Shown: one piece after another, positions 44,506-51,842 of the stretch | How positions within the stretch are numbered: the stretch's first letter is position 1 | How the letters are laid out: every line of letters begins with the position of its first letter | Position numbers and translations under genes: made by a program | Assembly: GCA_030524545.1 (NCBI GenBank) | Contig: JAUNGM010000013.1 | Location: 1-64,000, forward strand | Length of the DNA: 64,000 bases | Reading direction: 5' to 3' | Origin: Eubacteriales bacterium | GTDB taxonomy: Bacteria; Bacillota; Clostridia; Lachnospirales; Lachnospiraceae | The notes under the pieces: model-generated | Database searches by the model: none | Told to the model about the DNA's origin: nothing | Seen by the model: the letters and a program-made list of their open reading frames with translations, nothing else

Positions 44506-45266
44506 CTTTTTTCTCCTTTTCCTGCAGAACTATCCCCTGCACAGGGTATGCCTTCCGTACGGCAGTTCCTTTGAATGCCCGATGGCTCATAAAGTCCTGC
44601 CAGCACGTCAATATCAATGTCCAAATCCGTATCTCCGTCCTTCACTTTTGCCAGTGCAGGAAGCCCGGTCATATATTCGCACATAAAAATATTATCCTCC
44701 TCCATGACATTTCCCGGGTGGAAATGATTAAAAATAACCCCTTTGACAGGCAGCTTTTTTGTCTTCATATACTCCACCGTCAACACCACACTGTTGATGG
44801 TTCCAAGACCTGCATCAGCAATGATAATGGAAGAAAGGTTCAGCTCCTGCACAACGTCCTCCAACCGGATTCTGGCTTCATCAAAACAAATCGGGCATAG
44901 GATTCCTCCGCTTCCCTCCACAGTCACATAATCATACTTTCCGCAGACTTCCAGAAAGCCCTGCTTTACCACATCCATCACCACTGGATTTCCCTCGATC
45001 CGCGATGCCAGATGGGGAGAATACGCATTTTCATAAACATAGGGACACATTTCTTCCAAAGGCTGTGCAATGCCGGCTGTCTGCTGCACAAACAATGCAT
45101 CCCCCGGGATCAGGCTTCCGTCCGCACGGCGTTCATTTCCGCTCATAGCAGCCTTATAATAACCCGGATTTTTGCCGCACTGCGCCAGTTTTTTGACGAT
45201 CAATCCTGCAACATAAGTCTTTCCAATATCGGTTCCGGTACCTGTTATAAATAAATTACGGCTCAT
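44502..45266 (-). CDS. bioD: Dethiobiotin synthetase
   Basis: This ATP-dependent carboxylase closes the ureido ring of dethiobiotin from DAPA and CO2. The P-loop is FITGTGTDIGKT near the N-terminus; TVEGSGGILCP is the second family motif. The start was placed at 45266, one base after the bioB stop, with GGAAGG nine bases upstream; an ATG at 45275 overlaps bioB and has no proper spacing. It has about 254 aa. The position between bioB and bioA fits. Confidence 0.95.
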   Translation of the reverse strand: MSRNLFITGTGTDIGKTYVAGLIVKKLAQCGKNPGYYKAAMSGNERRADGSLIPGDALFVQQTAGIAQPLEEMCPYVYENAYSPHLASRIEGNPVVMDVVKQGFLEVCGKYDYVTVEGSGGILCPICFDEARIRLEDVVQELNLSSIIIADAGLGTINSVVLTVEYMKTKKLPVKGVIFNHFHPGNVMEEDNIFMCEYMTGLPALAKVKDGDTDLDIDIDVLAGLYEPSGIQRNCRTEGIPCAGDSSAGKGEKR

Positions 45267-45267
45267 T

Positions 45268-46251
45268 TCACTCATCCTTCCAGTATTCCGGCGTTACATC
45301 CCTTCCAAGCTCTTCCAGCATCTTCCTGTCGCTGCGGATCGTGGCACAGGCTGCGGTTGTCAGCATGTTGCCGGTAATCGTTGCAGACGCACCTGCCTGA
45401 AATGCAGTCTCACCATCGTTTGTCAAAAGCGCCCTTCCTGCTGCCAGCCGGATATTTGCATCCGGATTTATATAACGGAAAAACGCAACAGTCCGCAAAA
45501 TTTCCTCCTCTGTCAGCCGCGGCAGATGTTCCAGCGGAGTCCCCGGAATCGGCATCAGCGCATTGAGCGGGATAGAATCAATCCCCAATTCCGCAAGGCT
45601 GACCGCCATATCCAGCCTGTCTTCCCACGTTTCTCCCATGCCGATAATCCCCCCTGAACAGGCACACATACCTTCCGCTTTGACCTTTTTCAGGGTTTCA
45701 ATCTTCTGATCATACGTATGTGTCGTGCAGATATTTGGAAAATTACGTTTAGAAGTTTCAATATTATGATGATAACTGGTCACTCCTGCCTTATGAAGAC
45801 GATGAAGCTGTTCTTCGCTTAAAAATCCCATAGAAGCGCAAAGATCAATCTTACATTCCCGGTTCATCCGCTCATAAACATGGATCGCCTTGTCAAATTC
45901 CTCTCCGGTCAGCGCCCTTCCTGCCGTTACGATGGAAAATCGATCCACTCCCTCGCTTTCGTTCAGCTTACAGGCCTCTACAATGGTTTCTTCCGGCAAA
46001 AAATCATAGACTTCGCACTCTGTATGATAATGTGCGGACTGGGCACAATATTTGCAGTCTTCCGGGCAGCGGCCGCTTCGTCCGTTGATAATAGAGCACA
46101 GATCCACTTTCTCTCCCACAAAATGGGCACGGATACGATCCGCACCCTCACATAAATCTTTCAGATCACAGCTCAGAAAAAATGACAGATCATCTTCTCT
46201 CGTGATTCTTCTGCCGTCAATGATCTCCTGCGCCAGTGTCAATGCATCCAT
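45268..46251 (-). CDS. bioB: Biotin synthase
   Basis: This radical SAM enzyme inserts sulfur into dethiobiotin. The 327-aa protein carries the CX3CX2C cluster GRCPEDCKYCAQS (Cys62, 66, 69) for the 4Fe-4S centre, and YHHNIETSKRNFP, GGIIGMGE and IPLNALMPIPGTPLE blocks typical of BioB. It follows bioY by 21 bases and precedes bioD. The window shows no bioF or bioW, so pimeloyl/KAPA supply must come from elsewhere. Confidence 0.97.
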   Translation of the reverse strand: MDALTLAQEIIDGRRITREDDLSFFLSCDLKDLCEGADRIRAHFVGEKVDLCSIINGRSGRCPEDCKYCAQSAHYHTECEVYDFLPEETIVEACKLNESEGVDRFSIVTAGRALTGEEFDKAIHVYERMNRECKIDLCASMGFLSEEQLHRLHKAGVTSYHHNIETSKRNFPNICTTHTYDQKIETLKKVKAEGMCACSGGIIGMGETWEDRLDMAVSLAELGIDSIPLNALMPIPGTPLEHLPRLTEEEILRTVAFFRYINPDANIRLAAGRALLTNDGETAFQAGASATITGNMLTTAACATIRSDRKMLEELGRDVTPEYWKDE

Positions 46252-46272
46252 TTTAAATTCCCCCTTTCGTTA

Positions 46273-46833
46273 TCAGCCTTCTGCTCTGCGGAGCTGAAGA
46301 TTCAGAACCGGTTTGACCTGCTTTACCAAAACTGCCGCAAGGATACACAGGCAGATATCTCCCGGTACTGCCAGAATAAAGCAGTACAGAAACAGCGGCC
46401 ACACTCCGATCGGTGTATTGATCACATAGTTGCAGATGATGTAATAGTAAAGCATCCCAACCCCATAAACGATCAGCAGTCCGGTAAAATTCGCAGCCAG
46501 ATAATGAAGCATGGTTTTCTTCTTCATCCTTTCTGCCATTAGTCCTGTCACATAGGTGCCGATGGCAAAGCCGATGATATAGCCAAAGCTTGGCTTGAAG
46601 ATATACCATATACCGCCGCCCTCCGCAAAGATCGGAAGTCCTGCCAGGCCAAGAAGCATATAGGCGACCACACAGACAGCCCCTCTTTTGGAACCAAGCA
46701 GCAGTCCGGCCAGCATCGTAAACAGGAACTGCAGCGTAAACGGAACTACCGGTACAGGAATTTTGATAAAAGCACCTACTGCGATCAGTGCAGTAAACAG
46801 ACTGCAGTAAATTAAAGTTTGTGTTCTGGACAT
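46273..46833 (-). CDS. bioY: Biotin ECF transporter S component BioY
   Basis: This 186-aa membrane protein with six segments binds biotin for energy-coupling-factor uptake. BioY hallmarks are VPFTLQFLFTMLAGLLLGSKRG, YMLLGLAGLPIF and the GGIWYIFKPSFGYIIGF stretch. The start at 46833 has GAGAGG seven bases upstream; an ATG at 46848 is too close to its site. It is the first gene of the bio operon, so uptake and synthesis are jointly controlled. The ECF energising module is not in the window. Confidence 0.95.
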   Translation of the reverse strand: MSRTQTLIYCSLFTALIAVGAFIKIPVPVVPFTLQFLFTMLAGLLLGSKRGAVCVVAYMLLGLAGLPIFAEGGGIWYIFKPSFGYIIGFAIGTYVTGLMAERMKKKTMLHYLAANFTGLLIVYGVGMLYYYIICNYVINTPIGVWPLFLYCFILAVPGDICLCILAAVLVKQVKPVLNLQLRRAEG

Positions 46834-46853
46834 TTGTAAACCTCTCATTCCTT

Positions 46854-46902
46854 TTAGTTGACAATAGTATAGTATAGCAGAGGAAAGCCAGTTGTCAACT
46901 AA
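46854..46902 (-). promoter_or_regulatory. bio operon promoter with biotin-repressor-like dyad
   Basis: TTAGTTGACAA (46854-46864) and its exact inverse complement (46892-46902) are separated by 27 bases. On the minus strand TTGACA (46893-46898), a 16-bp spacer and TATACT (46871-46876) lie within the dyad, so the arms cover the -35 and the start region. The arms resemble BirA half-sites (TTGTNAAC), but their order is inverted relative to the Bacillus site as I recall it. Confidence 0.65.
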
Positions 46903-46913
46903 TATTTATTTTC

Positions 46914-46984
46914 AAGTTTACATTCTATATTGATTCTAAGTTTTATATTGAATTTACATCTTATATTGAGTTTACATCTGTTTT
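46914..46984 (-). repeat. Four imperfect 18-bp tandem repeats upstream of the bio promoter
   Basis: On the minus strand units such as CAATATAAGATGTAAATT, CAATATAAAACTTAGAAT and CAATATAGAATGTAAACT follow one another with an 18-bp period, preceded by a weaker copy. They are AT-rich and lie directly upstream of the operator. A short open frame across them is not a credible gene. Confidence 0.6.
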
Positions 46985-47036
46985 GAGAAATTAATGAAGA
47001 AGGGGCACCACCGGGGATTCCTTTCGCATAAACAGA

Positions 47037-47097
47037 AAAAATCCTCTTCCTGAAAAGCAGGCAATTTCTCGTAACCTGCCTCAGGAAAGAGGATTTT
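47037..47097 (-). terminator. Intrinsic terminator of the YccF operon
   Basis: A long stem (AAAATCCTCT paired with AGGATTTT, extended by CCTGA/TCAGG) encloses an inner GCAGG/CCTGC hairpin. TTTTTTCTGTTT follows on the minus strand. Confidence 0.88.
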
Positions 47098-47136
47098 AAA
47101 GACAACTCAGCGTTCTTTCATTACTATTATACAGCT

Positions 47137-47496
47137 TTAATATACTTCTGAACCAAAGGGCATCAGCGCCAGTTTTGCCAGCTTGAACTGCTGCAGGCCA
47201 AAGGGAATTCCGATCACTGTAATACACAGCGCGGCTCCTAAAACCGCATGCTCAATTGCCAGTGGCAGACCGGATACAACCAGCCAGATGATATTCAGAA
47301 GGAGCGAACCTGCCCCTCCGCCGTAACGCACTTCCTTCCCAAACGGAAAGAAGCTGAGAGAGGCAAACTTAAAGCACTGCATCCCCACAGGGATTCCCAC
47401 AACTGTAATGCACCAGAGGCAGCCTGCAAGACACCAGCTCAAACCACTGACTGCACCGCCGAAAATAAACCATAAAAGATTTCCCAAACAACCCAT
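47137..47496 (-). CDS. YccF-domain membrane protein
   Basis: This 119-aa protein consists of two repeated YccF modules: GNLLWFIFGGAVSGLSWCLAG with ITVVGIPVGMQCFK, and LNIIWLVVSGLPLAIEH with ITVIGIPFGLQQFKLAKL. YccF domains form inner-membrane proteins of unknown biochemical role. It is the second gene of a two-gene operon whose leader is a yybP-ykoY Mn2+ riboswitch, which points to a link with manganese, possibly efflux or its control. A strong terminator follows. Confidence 0.9.
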   Translation of the reverse strand: MGCLGNLLWFIFGGAVSGLSWCLAGCLWCITVVGIPVGMQCFKFASLSFFPFGKEVRYGGGAGSLLLNIIWLVVSGLPLAIEHAVLGAALCITVIGIPFGLQQFKLAKLALMPFGSEVY

Positions 47497-47525
47497 GTGC
47501 CAAACCTCCTTAATTAAAGTTAATA

Positions 47526-47951
47526 TTAACCGTTTACCTGTTTCAATTCTTCCAGCAGCCCTTCTACCCGGTAAATTGCATCACTTACCTGCTCCCGGGC
47601 GTCCGCGATCCTGGTCTGTACCAGGTAGTCCGCAACCAGGCCGTCAAAGAAAAAGTCCGCAAATGAAAGGAAGCCGCCGACTTCTATGTTAAGATCTCTG
47701 ATTACCCGGACATCTCTCAATTCCCTCTGGAAAACCAGCAGGTCTCTTTTTGCGCTTTCCACATAGGAAGCTGCATCGTTCATCTTGGAGTGCTTAATCA
47801 TGTCTGTCACAAAGCCGCCTCCAAGCATATCAAAAATTCCCCAGTTTCTGGCGCTGTTCAGCTTCTCCTGTGCTGCCCGAAGGCTTCCGAGAGCCCTTTC
47901 ACCTGCAGTGATCGCTTCCTGAATTTCCATTCTCATCATTTCGTTACTCAT
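47526..47951 (-). CDS. Uncharacterised helical protein co-transcribed with YccF
   Basis: This 141-aa soluble protein was not assigned to a named family. It is almost all helix: an N-terminal helix EIQEAITAGERALGSLRAAQEKL, a glycine-rich GIFDMLGGGFVTDMIKHSKM turn, and two long charged helices (ASYVESAKRDLLVFQRELRDV and TRIADAREQVSDAIYRVEGLLEELK) that could form a coiled coil. GAGAGGAG precedes the ATG. It is the first gene after the Mn2+ riboswitch, 29 bases upstream of the YccF gene, so the pair should share a function. Confidence 0.85.
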   Translation of the reverse strand: MSNEMMRMEIQEAITAGERALGSLRAAQEKLNSARNWGIFDMLGGGFVTDMIKHSKMNDAASYVESAKRDLLVFQRELRDVRVIRDLNIEVGGFLSFADFFFDGLVADYLVQTRIADAREQVSDAIYRVEGLLEELKQVNG

Positions 47952-48003
47952 ACTTTTCTCCTCTCTTATGCAAGCCTATGCAGCAGTCTGCCATATGTTT
48001 AAG

Positions 48004-48050
48004 AAATAAAAAAAGACTCCTATTATGACATCTGCCACAATAAAAGTCTT
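48004..48050 (-). terminator. Terminator overlapping the 3' edge of the Mn2+ riboswitch
   Basis: On the minus strand AAGACT (48045-48050) pairs with AGTCTT (48013-48018), extended by TTATTGTG with CATAATA, and TTTTTTT follows. The 5' arm reuses the conserved GCAAGACTTTT end of the aptamer, so ligand-folded aptamer and terminator are mutually exclusive: Mn2+ should switch the operon on. Confidence 0.8.
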
Positions 48051-48137
48051 GCCATCTCATTTGATACGGATGCCTCTCGGCATCGGGTGACGGTTTCAAA
48101 CCCACTCATTTCTGAGTGTTCAGCTACTCCCCTTCCA
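48041..48137 (-). ncRNA. yybP-ykoY manganese riboswitch
   Basis: The minus strand shows the conserved order GGGGAGTAGC, hairpin CACTCA-GAAA-TGAGTG, the CGTCA loop (ACCGTCACCC), hairpin GATGCC-GAGA-GGCATC, and GGCAAGACTTTT. These are the landmarks of the yybP-ykoY family, which senses Mn2+. The riboswitch precedes the helical protein/YccF operon and has its own promoter. Confidence 0.87.
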
Positions 48138-48149
48138 TTGCTTGTGAAA

Positions 48150-48178
48150 AACATATCACTTTCCTGCATATTTGTCAA
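48150..48178 (-). promoter_or_regulatory. Promoter of the Mn2+ riboswitch operon
   Basis: TTGACA (48173-48178), a 17-bp spacer and TATGTT (48150-48155) lie just upstream of the aptamer on the minus strand. Confidence 0.8.
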
Positions 48179-48276
48179 GAAAAAACTTACAAATTCCCCC
48201 GATAAAAATTTTCCGGTGTACATGTCACCTGTATGTTATGATCATGTGAAAAAAAATCTCCATTTTCCGACATAAG

Positions 48277-48285
48277 TGATATAAT
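48277..48285 (+). promoter_or_regulatory. Extended -10 promoter of the BcrAB-type module
   Basis: TGATATAAT (TG-N-TATAAT) lies 45 bases before the response regulator start. No consensus -35 is present at 17-18 bp, which fits control by an activator such as the encoded regulator. Confidence 0.6.
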
Positions 48286-48330
48286 AGGCAGTACAAAAAT
48301 TCATAAAATACGACCTGAAAAGGAGACGCA

Positions 48331-49011
48331 ATGTCACAGAATATTTTAATTGTAGAAGATGACGCCCATATTAACAATCTTCTGAAAGAAGCACTGGAAA
48401 AAGAAAACTTTGTCTGTGAGCAGGCATTTTCCGGTTCGGAAGCAAAGCTGCTGGTTGAGATGAAATCCTATAGCCTTATCCTTCTGGATCTCATGCTTCC
48501 CGGAATCAGCGGCGAAGAGGTATTATCCGTGATCCGCAGCAAAAGCCGTACCCCCGTCATCGTACTTACAGCCAAAGACAGTCTTGACGAAAAGGTGGAT
48601 ATCCTCGTAAACGGCGCTGACGACTACATTACCAAACCGTTTGAAATAAAAGAAGTCCTTGCGCGCATCGGTGTTCAGCTAAGACATTCTGCCTCAGGCC
48701 AGCCGGAAAATAGCAGCGTCATCACCTGCAGCGACCTGATGCTTGACAGGCAGAATTTTACCGTTACTGTAAATAATACTCTGCTGCCCAAAATAACCAG
48801 ACAGGAATTTGCTATTCTGGAACTTCTCGCCAGACACCCCAAACGTGTCTTCAGCAAAGAGGAGATTTTTGAATATGCATGGGATGAGCCTTATATGGGC
48901 GAAACAAAAACTCTCGACGTACATATCAGCAATATCCGTAAAAAAATCAAAAAGGTGACCGACCGGGAATATATCGAAACGGTCTGGGGCATCGGATATA
49001 AACTTTACTAA
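48331..49011 (+). CDS. OmpR-family response regulator of the BcrAB-type module
   Basis: This 226-aa regulator has a receiver domain (phospho-acceptor Asp53 in LILLDLMLPG, DD at 10-11, TAKDS, TKPFE) and an OmpR winged HTH ending ETVWGIGYKLY. AAGGAG precedes the ATG. It heads an operon with an ABC ATPase, an ABC-2 permease and a histidine kinase, the arrangement of lantibiotic or bacitracin resistance loci. It is not closely similar to the regulator at 41311-41973, so the two modules are not recent duplicates. Confidence 0.95.
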   Translation: MSQNILIVEDDAHINNLLKEALEKENFVCEQAFSGSEAKLLVEMKSYSLILLDLMLPGISGEEVLSVIRSKSRTPVIVLTAKDSLDEKVDILVNGADDYITKPFEIKEVLARIGVQLRHSASGQPENSSVITCSDLMLDRQNFTVTVNNTLLPKITRQEFAILELLARHPKRVFSKEEIFEYAWDEPYMGETKTLDVHISNIRKKIKKVTDREYIETVWGIGYKLY

Positions 49012-49101
49012 TTATTTACTTTTGCTTTGCGTTTTTTTAGGTACTGCCCTCTATCATGAAACATGAAGCAACACCAATAAAACGTGAAGGAGCAAGATGA
49101 T

Positions 49102-50019
49102 ATGAGTGAATATCTGCTGAGTACCAACCGGCTTACCAAAGAATTCAAGCATCATAAAGCTGTCAATGAAGTAAACCTGCATATAAAAAAGGGCGCCGTT
49201 TACGGCTTTATCGGGCGCAACGGAGCAGGGAAGACCACCTTTATGAAAATGATCAGCGGCCTGTCCGCACCCACAAGCGGAGATATCTGCTTTTTCGGGT
49301 ACACAGGCACGGATCTGAAAAAAGTCCGCAACCGCATAGGCTGCCTTATCGAGGAACCCGGCCTTTATCCTAACATGAACGCCTACGATAACATCAAATT
49401 AAAATGTCTTGCAAAGGGCTTATACAAAAAGGAATACGTACAGGAACTGCTTGAAACAGCAGGACTTCAGGATACCGGCAATAAAAAAGTCAAAAAATTT
49501 TCCCTTGGCATGAAGCAAAGGCTTGGAATCGCCCTTGCACTTGTAGGCGAACCGGATCTCCTTGTTCTGGACGAACCGATCAACGGCCTTGACCCTCAGG
49601 GCATTGCCGAGGTAAGAGAAACCATCCAAAAACTGAACGCAGAACATCATATGACATTAATCATTTCCAGTCATATCTTAGGTGAGCTTTCCAAACTGGC
49701 TACTGACTACGGCATTATCCATAACGGCGTATTGATTCAGGAGGTCACTGCCGAGGAACTGCGCCAGCAATGCCAGGAACGAATCGAAGTAACTCTAAAA
49801 AACCCCAAAATGGCTCTGCCCGTTCTGGATGAGCTTGGAATCACCAGATACAATGTCGTTGATAAAGAGCATATCCATATTTACGAACATGTCCACGACA
49901 GTGCACATATCAATGCCGCACTGGTAAACGCAGGAAATATAATATCTGAAATACGAATCAGAAACGAGGAACTGGAGAATTACTATTTCGAACTTACGGG
50001 AGGTATAGGAAATGATTAA
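49102..50019 (+). CDS. BcrA/LanF-type ABC transporter ATP-binding protein
   Basis: This 305-aa ATPase has Walker A GRNGAGKTT (about 38-46), the Q-loop region CLIEEPGLYP, the signature FSLGMKQRLGIA, Walker B LLVLDEPINGLDP and H-loop ISSHILGEL. The E-loop-like CLIEEPG (in place of the usual Gln) is a known feature of lantibiotic immunity ATPases (LanF). A C-terminal domain of about 90 residues follows. The ATG at 49102 was chosen with GGAG nine bases upstream. It overlaps the permease gene by 8 bases. Confidence 0.93.
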   Translation: MSEYLLSTNRLTKEFKHHKAVNEVNLHIKKGAVYGFIGRNGAGKTTFMKMISGLSAPTSGDICFFGYTGTDLKKVRNRIGCLIEEPGLYPNMNAYDNIKLKCLAKGLYKKEYVQELLETAGLQDTGNKKVKKFSLGMKQRLGIALALVGEPDLLVLDEPINGLDPQGIAEVRETIQKLNAEHHMTLIISSHILGELSKLATDYGIIHNGVLIQEVTAEELRQQCQERIEVTLKNPKMALPVLDELGITRYNVVDKEHIHIYEHVHDSAHINAALVNAGNIISEIRIRNEELENYYFELTGGIGND

Positions 50020-50938
50020 CATGATCAAGATGGAGATGTTCCGCCTGTTTAAGACAAAAAGCCTGTATGTCATTCTGGCCATCATGGCTGCAATTACTGT
50101 TTTTTTCACCTATATGGTAAAAGATACTCTCAACCAGATGAATGAGGCGGAAACCACACAGGCTGAGCATAATTCGGGGGCCGGCTACAGTGAGTTTGCC
50201 GACGGATTTGAAGCTGGCGTTCAAGAAAACGGAGAAACGGACTCCCGGGAAGCTGATGCGAGATCCTCCGCCCTGGTCACTGTCGAGTCGTCAACCATAG
50301 AGGATACTTCTATCGATGATGTAACGCTTTTGACAATGCTGTACGATTCTGCAAGCGGAATGATGCTTGGATTATTCCTCGTCATTTTCGCCGTACTATT
50401 TGCAACCGCAGATACAACCTGTGGATTTATCAAGAACATCGGAGGCCAGGTTTCCTCCCGCAATATCCTCATTCTGTCAAAAGCCTTTGGTCTATTGGTT
50501 TATACAGTCGTACTCTTTGCTTCATATATCGTGGTTCAGGGGATTTCCACACAGATTTTCTTTGGATATATCAAACCCGGTGATGCAGGCGAGCTGGCAT
50601 CCTATCTGGCTCTTCAGATTTTACTGCACTTTGCGCTTGCCCTCTTCTGTATGATGCTTGCTCTCCTGATCAAAAACAATGTGGTTACTATCATCATCGT
50701 TGTTTTACTGTGTGCTGACATTCCCGCACTCCTGTTTCGTATCATCAACCAGTTGATCGGAAAACTGGGAATCGAGAATTTTGATATTTCCAAATATTCT
50801 CTTACAAACACCATTTCCGTCCTGGAAACATCCGCAGCCAAATCAGAGGTGGTGAGCGCCGTCTGCATCGGAATCTGTTTCGCTGCTTTTGCCGTATTAT
50901 TAAGCTGTTTTATTTTTAAGAAAAGGGATATCGCATAA
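50012..50938 (+). CDS. ABC-2 type permease of the BcrAB/LanFEG-type module
   Basis: This 308-aa membrane protein has one N-terminal membrane segment (about 18-36), an extracellular loop of some 70 residues rich in Glu and Ser, then five further membrane segments. This layout is usual for BcrB/LanE-type permeases, though the first loop is long. GGGAGG precedes the ATG. With the ATPase it probably expels or removes a peptide antibiotic from the membrane. The stop TAA abuts the ATG of the kinase. Confidence 0.88.
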   Translation: MINMIKMEMFRLFKTKSLYVILAIMAAITVFFTYMVKDTLNQMNEAETTQAEHNSGAGYSEFADGFEAGVQENGETDSREADARSSALVTVESSTIEDTSIDDVTLLTMLYDSASGMMLGLFLVIFAVLFATADTTCGFIKNIGGQVSSRNILILSKAFGLLVYTVVLFASYIVVQGISTQIFFGYIKPGDAGELASYLALQILLHFALALFCMMLALLIKNNVVTIIIVVLLCADIPALLFRIINQLIGKLGIENFDISKYSLTNTISVLETSAAKSEVVSAVCIGICFAAFAVLLSCFIFKKRDIA

Positions 50939-51835
50939 ATGCTGATTTTTGTCATTCTTCTTTTGATCATTATTTTCATACTTATCTTTCTTCTGCTGCA
51001 TTTTCAGAAGCAGATTAAAAGTATCAGCACCCAGTTGATGTTTCTCCGTGAGCACGACAGCAATATGCTCATTTCAAGCGAAACAGAACTGGGCTGTATC
51101 GGCCTGCTGAAGGACAACATCAATGAGCTTCTGAAACAGAACCGGCAGCAGAATAAACAGTATATGGAAAAAGAAAGACATATTGCTCAAACATATACCA
51201 ATCTTTCTCATGATATCCGCACACCTCTCACATCATTGGATGGTTATTTTCAACTGCTTCAGGACAGTAAAAATGAGGACGACAAACAGCGGTATATCGG
51301 GATTATCAAAGAAAGAATCGACAGTCTGAACGATATGCTGGAAGAACTTTTTACATTTACAAAACTGAAGAATGATTCCTATAAAATTGAATTATCACAA
51401 TGTAATATCAACAGCATCCTGGTACAAACCGTCCTGTCCTATTACCAGGACTGGACGTCCAGGGGCATCTCCCCCTCCCTGGATATCATGGACAAACCTC
51501 TGTATATCGAAGGCAATCCCCAGGCCCTCCGCAGAGTCATCCAGAATATCCTGAAAAACGTCCTGGAACACGGACATGAAGAGATTAAAATAAAGCTTAA
51601 AGACATTGACGGAAAGGTCATCTTAAAAGTCAGCAATAAAGTCCGAAACCCGGACGAGATTGATGCAGACCGGGTATTTGAACGGTTCTATAAAGCCGAC
51701 GAAGCGAGAGGAAAAACATCCACGGGGCTTGGCCTCTCCATTGCTTATGAGCTTGTAAAAAGGATGAATGGGGATATACGGGCAGAGTTGGAGGAAAATA
51801 TGTTTTCTGTCATTGTAACTTTTCGTACGCTCTAG
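50939..51835 (+). CDS. Sensor histidine kinase with a single membrane segment
   Basis: This 298-aa kinase begins with one membrane helix (about 2-22, LIFVILLLIIIFILIFLLL) and no extracellular domain. The H-box is NLSHDIRTPLTSL (His ~90), the N-box ILKNVLEHG and the G-box TSTGLGLSIAYEL. Lacking a sensor, it probably detects the peptide through the ABC transporter, as known for BceS and LanK-like kinases. It is translationally adjacent to the permease. It faces the MATE gene tail to tail. Confidence 0.94.
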   Translation: MLIFVILLLIIIFILIFLLLHFQKQIKSISTQLMFLREHDSNMLISSETELGCIGLLKDNINELLKQNRQQNKQYMEKERHIAQTYTNLSHDIRTPLTSLDGYFQLLQDSKNEDDKQRYIGIIKERIDSLNDMLEELFTFTKLKNDSYKIELSQCNINSILVQTVLSYYQDWTSRGISPSLDIMDKPLYIEGNPQALRRVIQNILKNVLEHGHEEIKIKLKDIDGKVILKVSNKVRNPDEIDADRVFERFYKADEARGKTSTGLGLSIAYELVKRMNGDIRAELEENMFSVIVTFRTL

Positions 51836-51842
51836 GACTCTC

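Noticed and set aside
46899-47105. A 68-codon frame over the bio upstream region
   Set aside because: It is produced by the AT-rich 18-bp tandem repeats and overlaps the YccF operon terminator.
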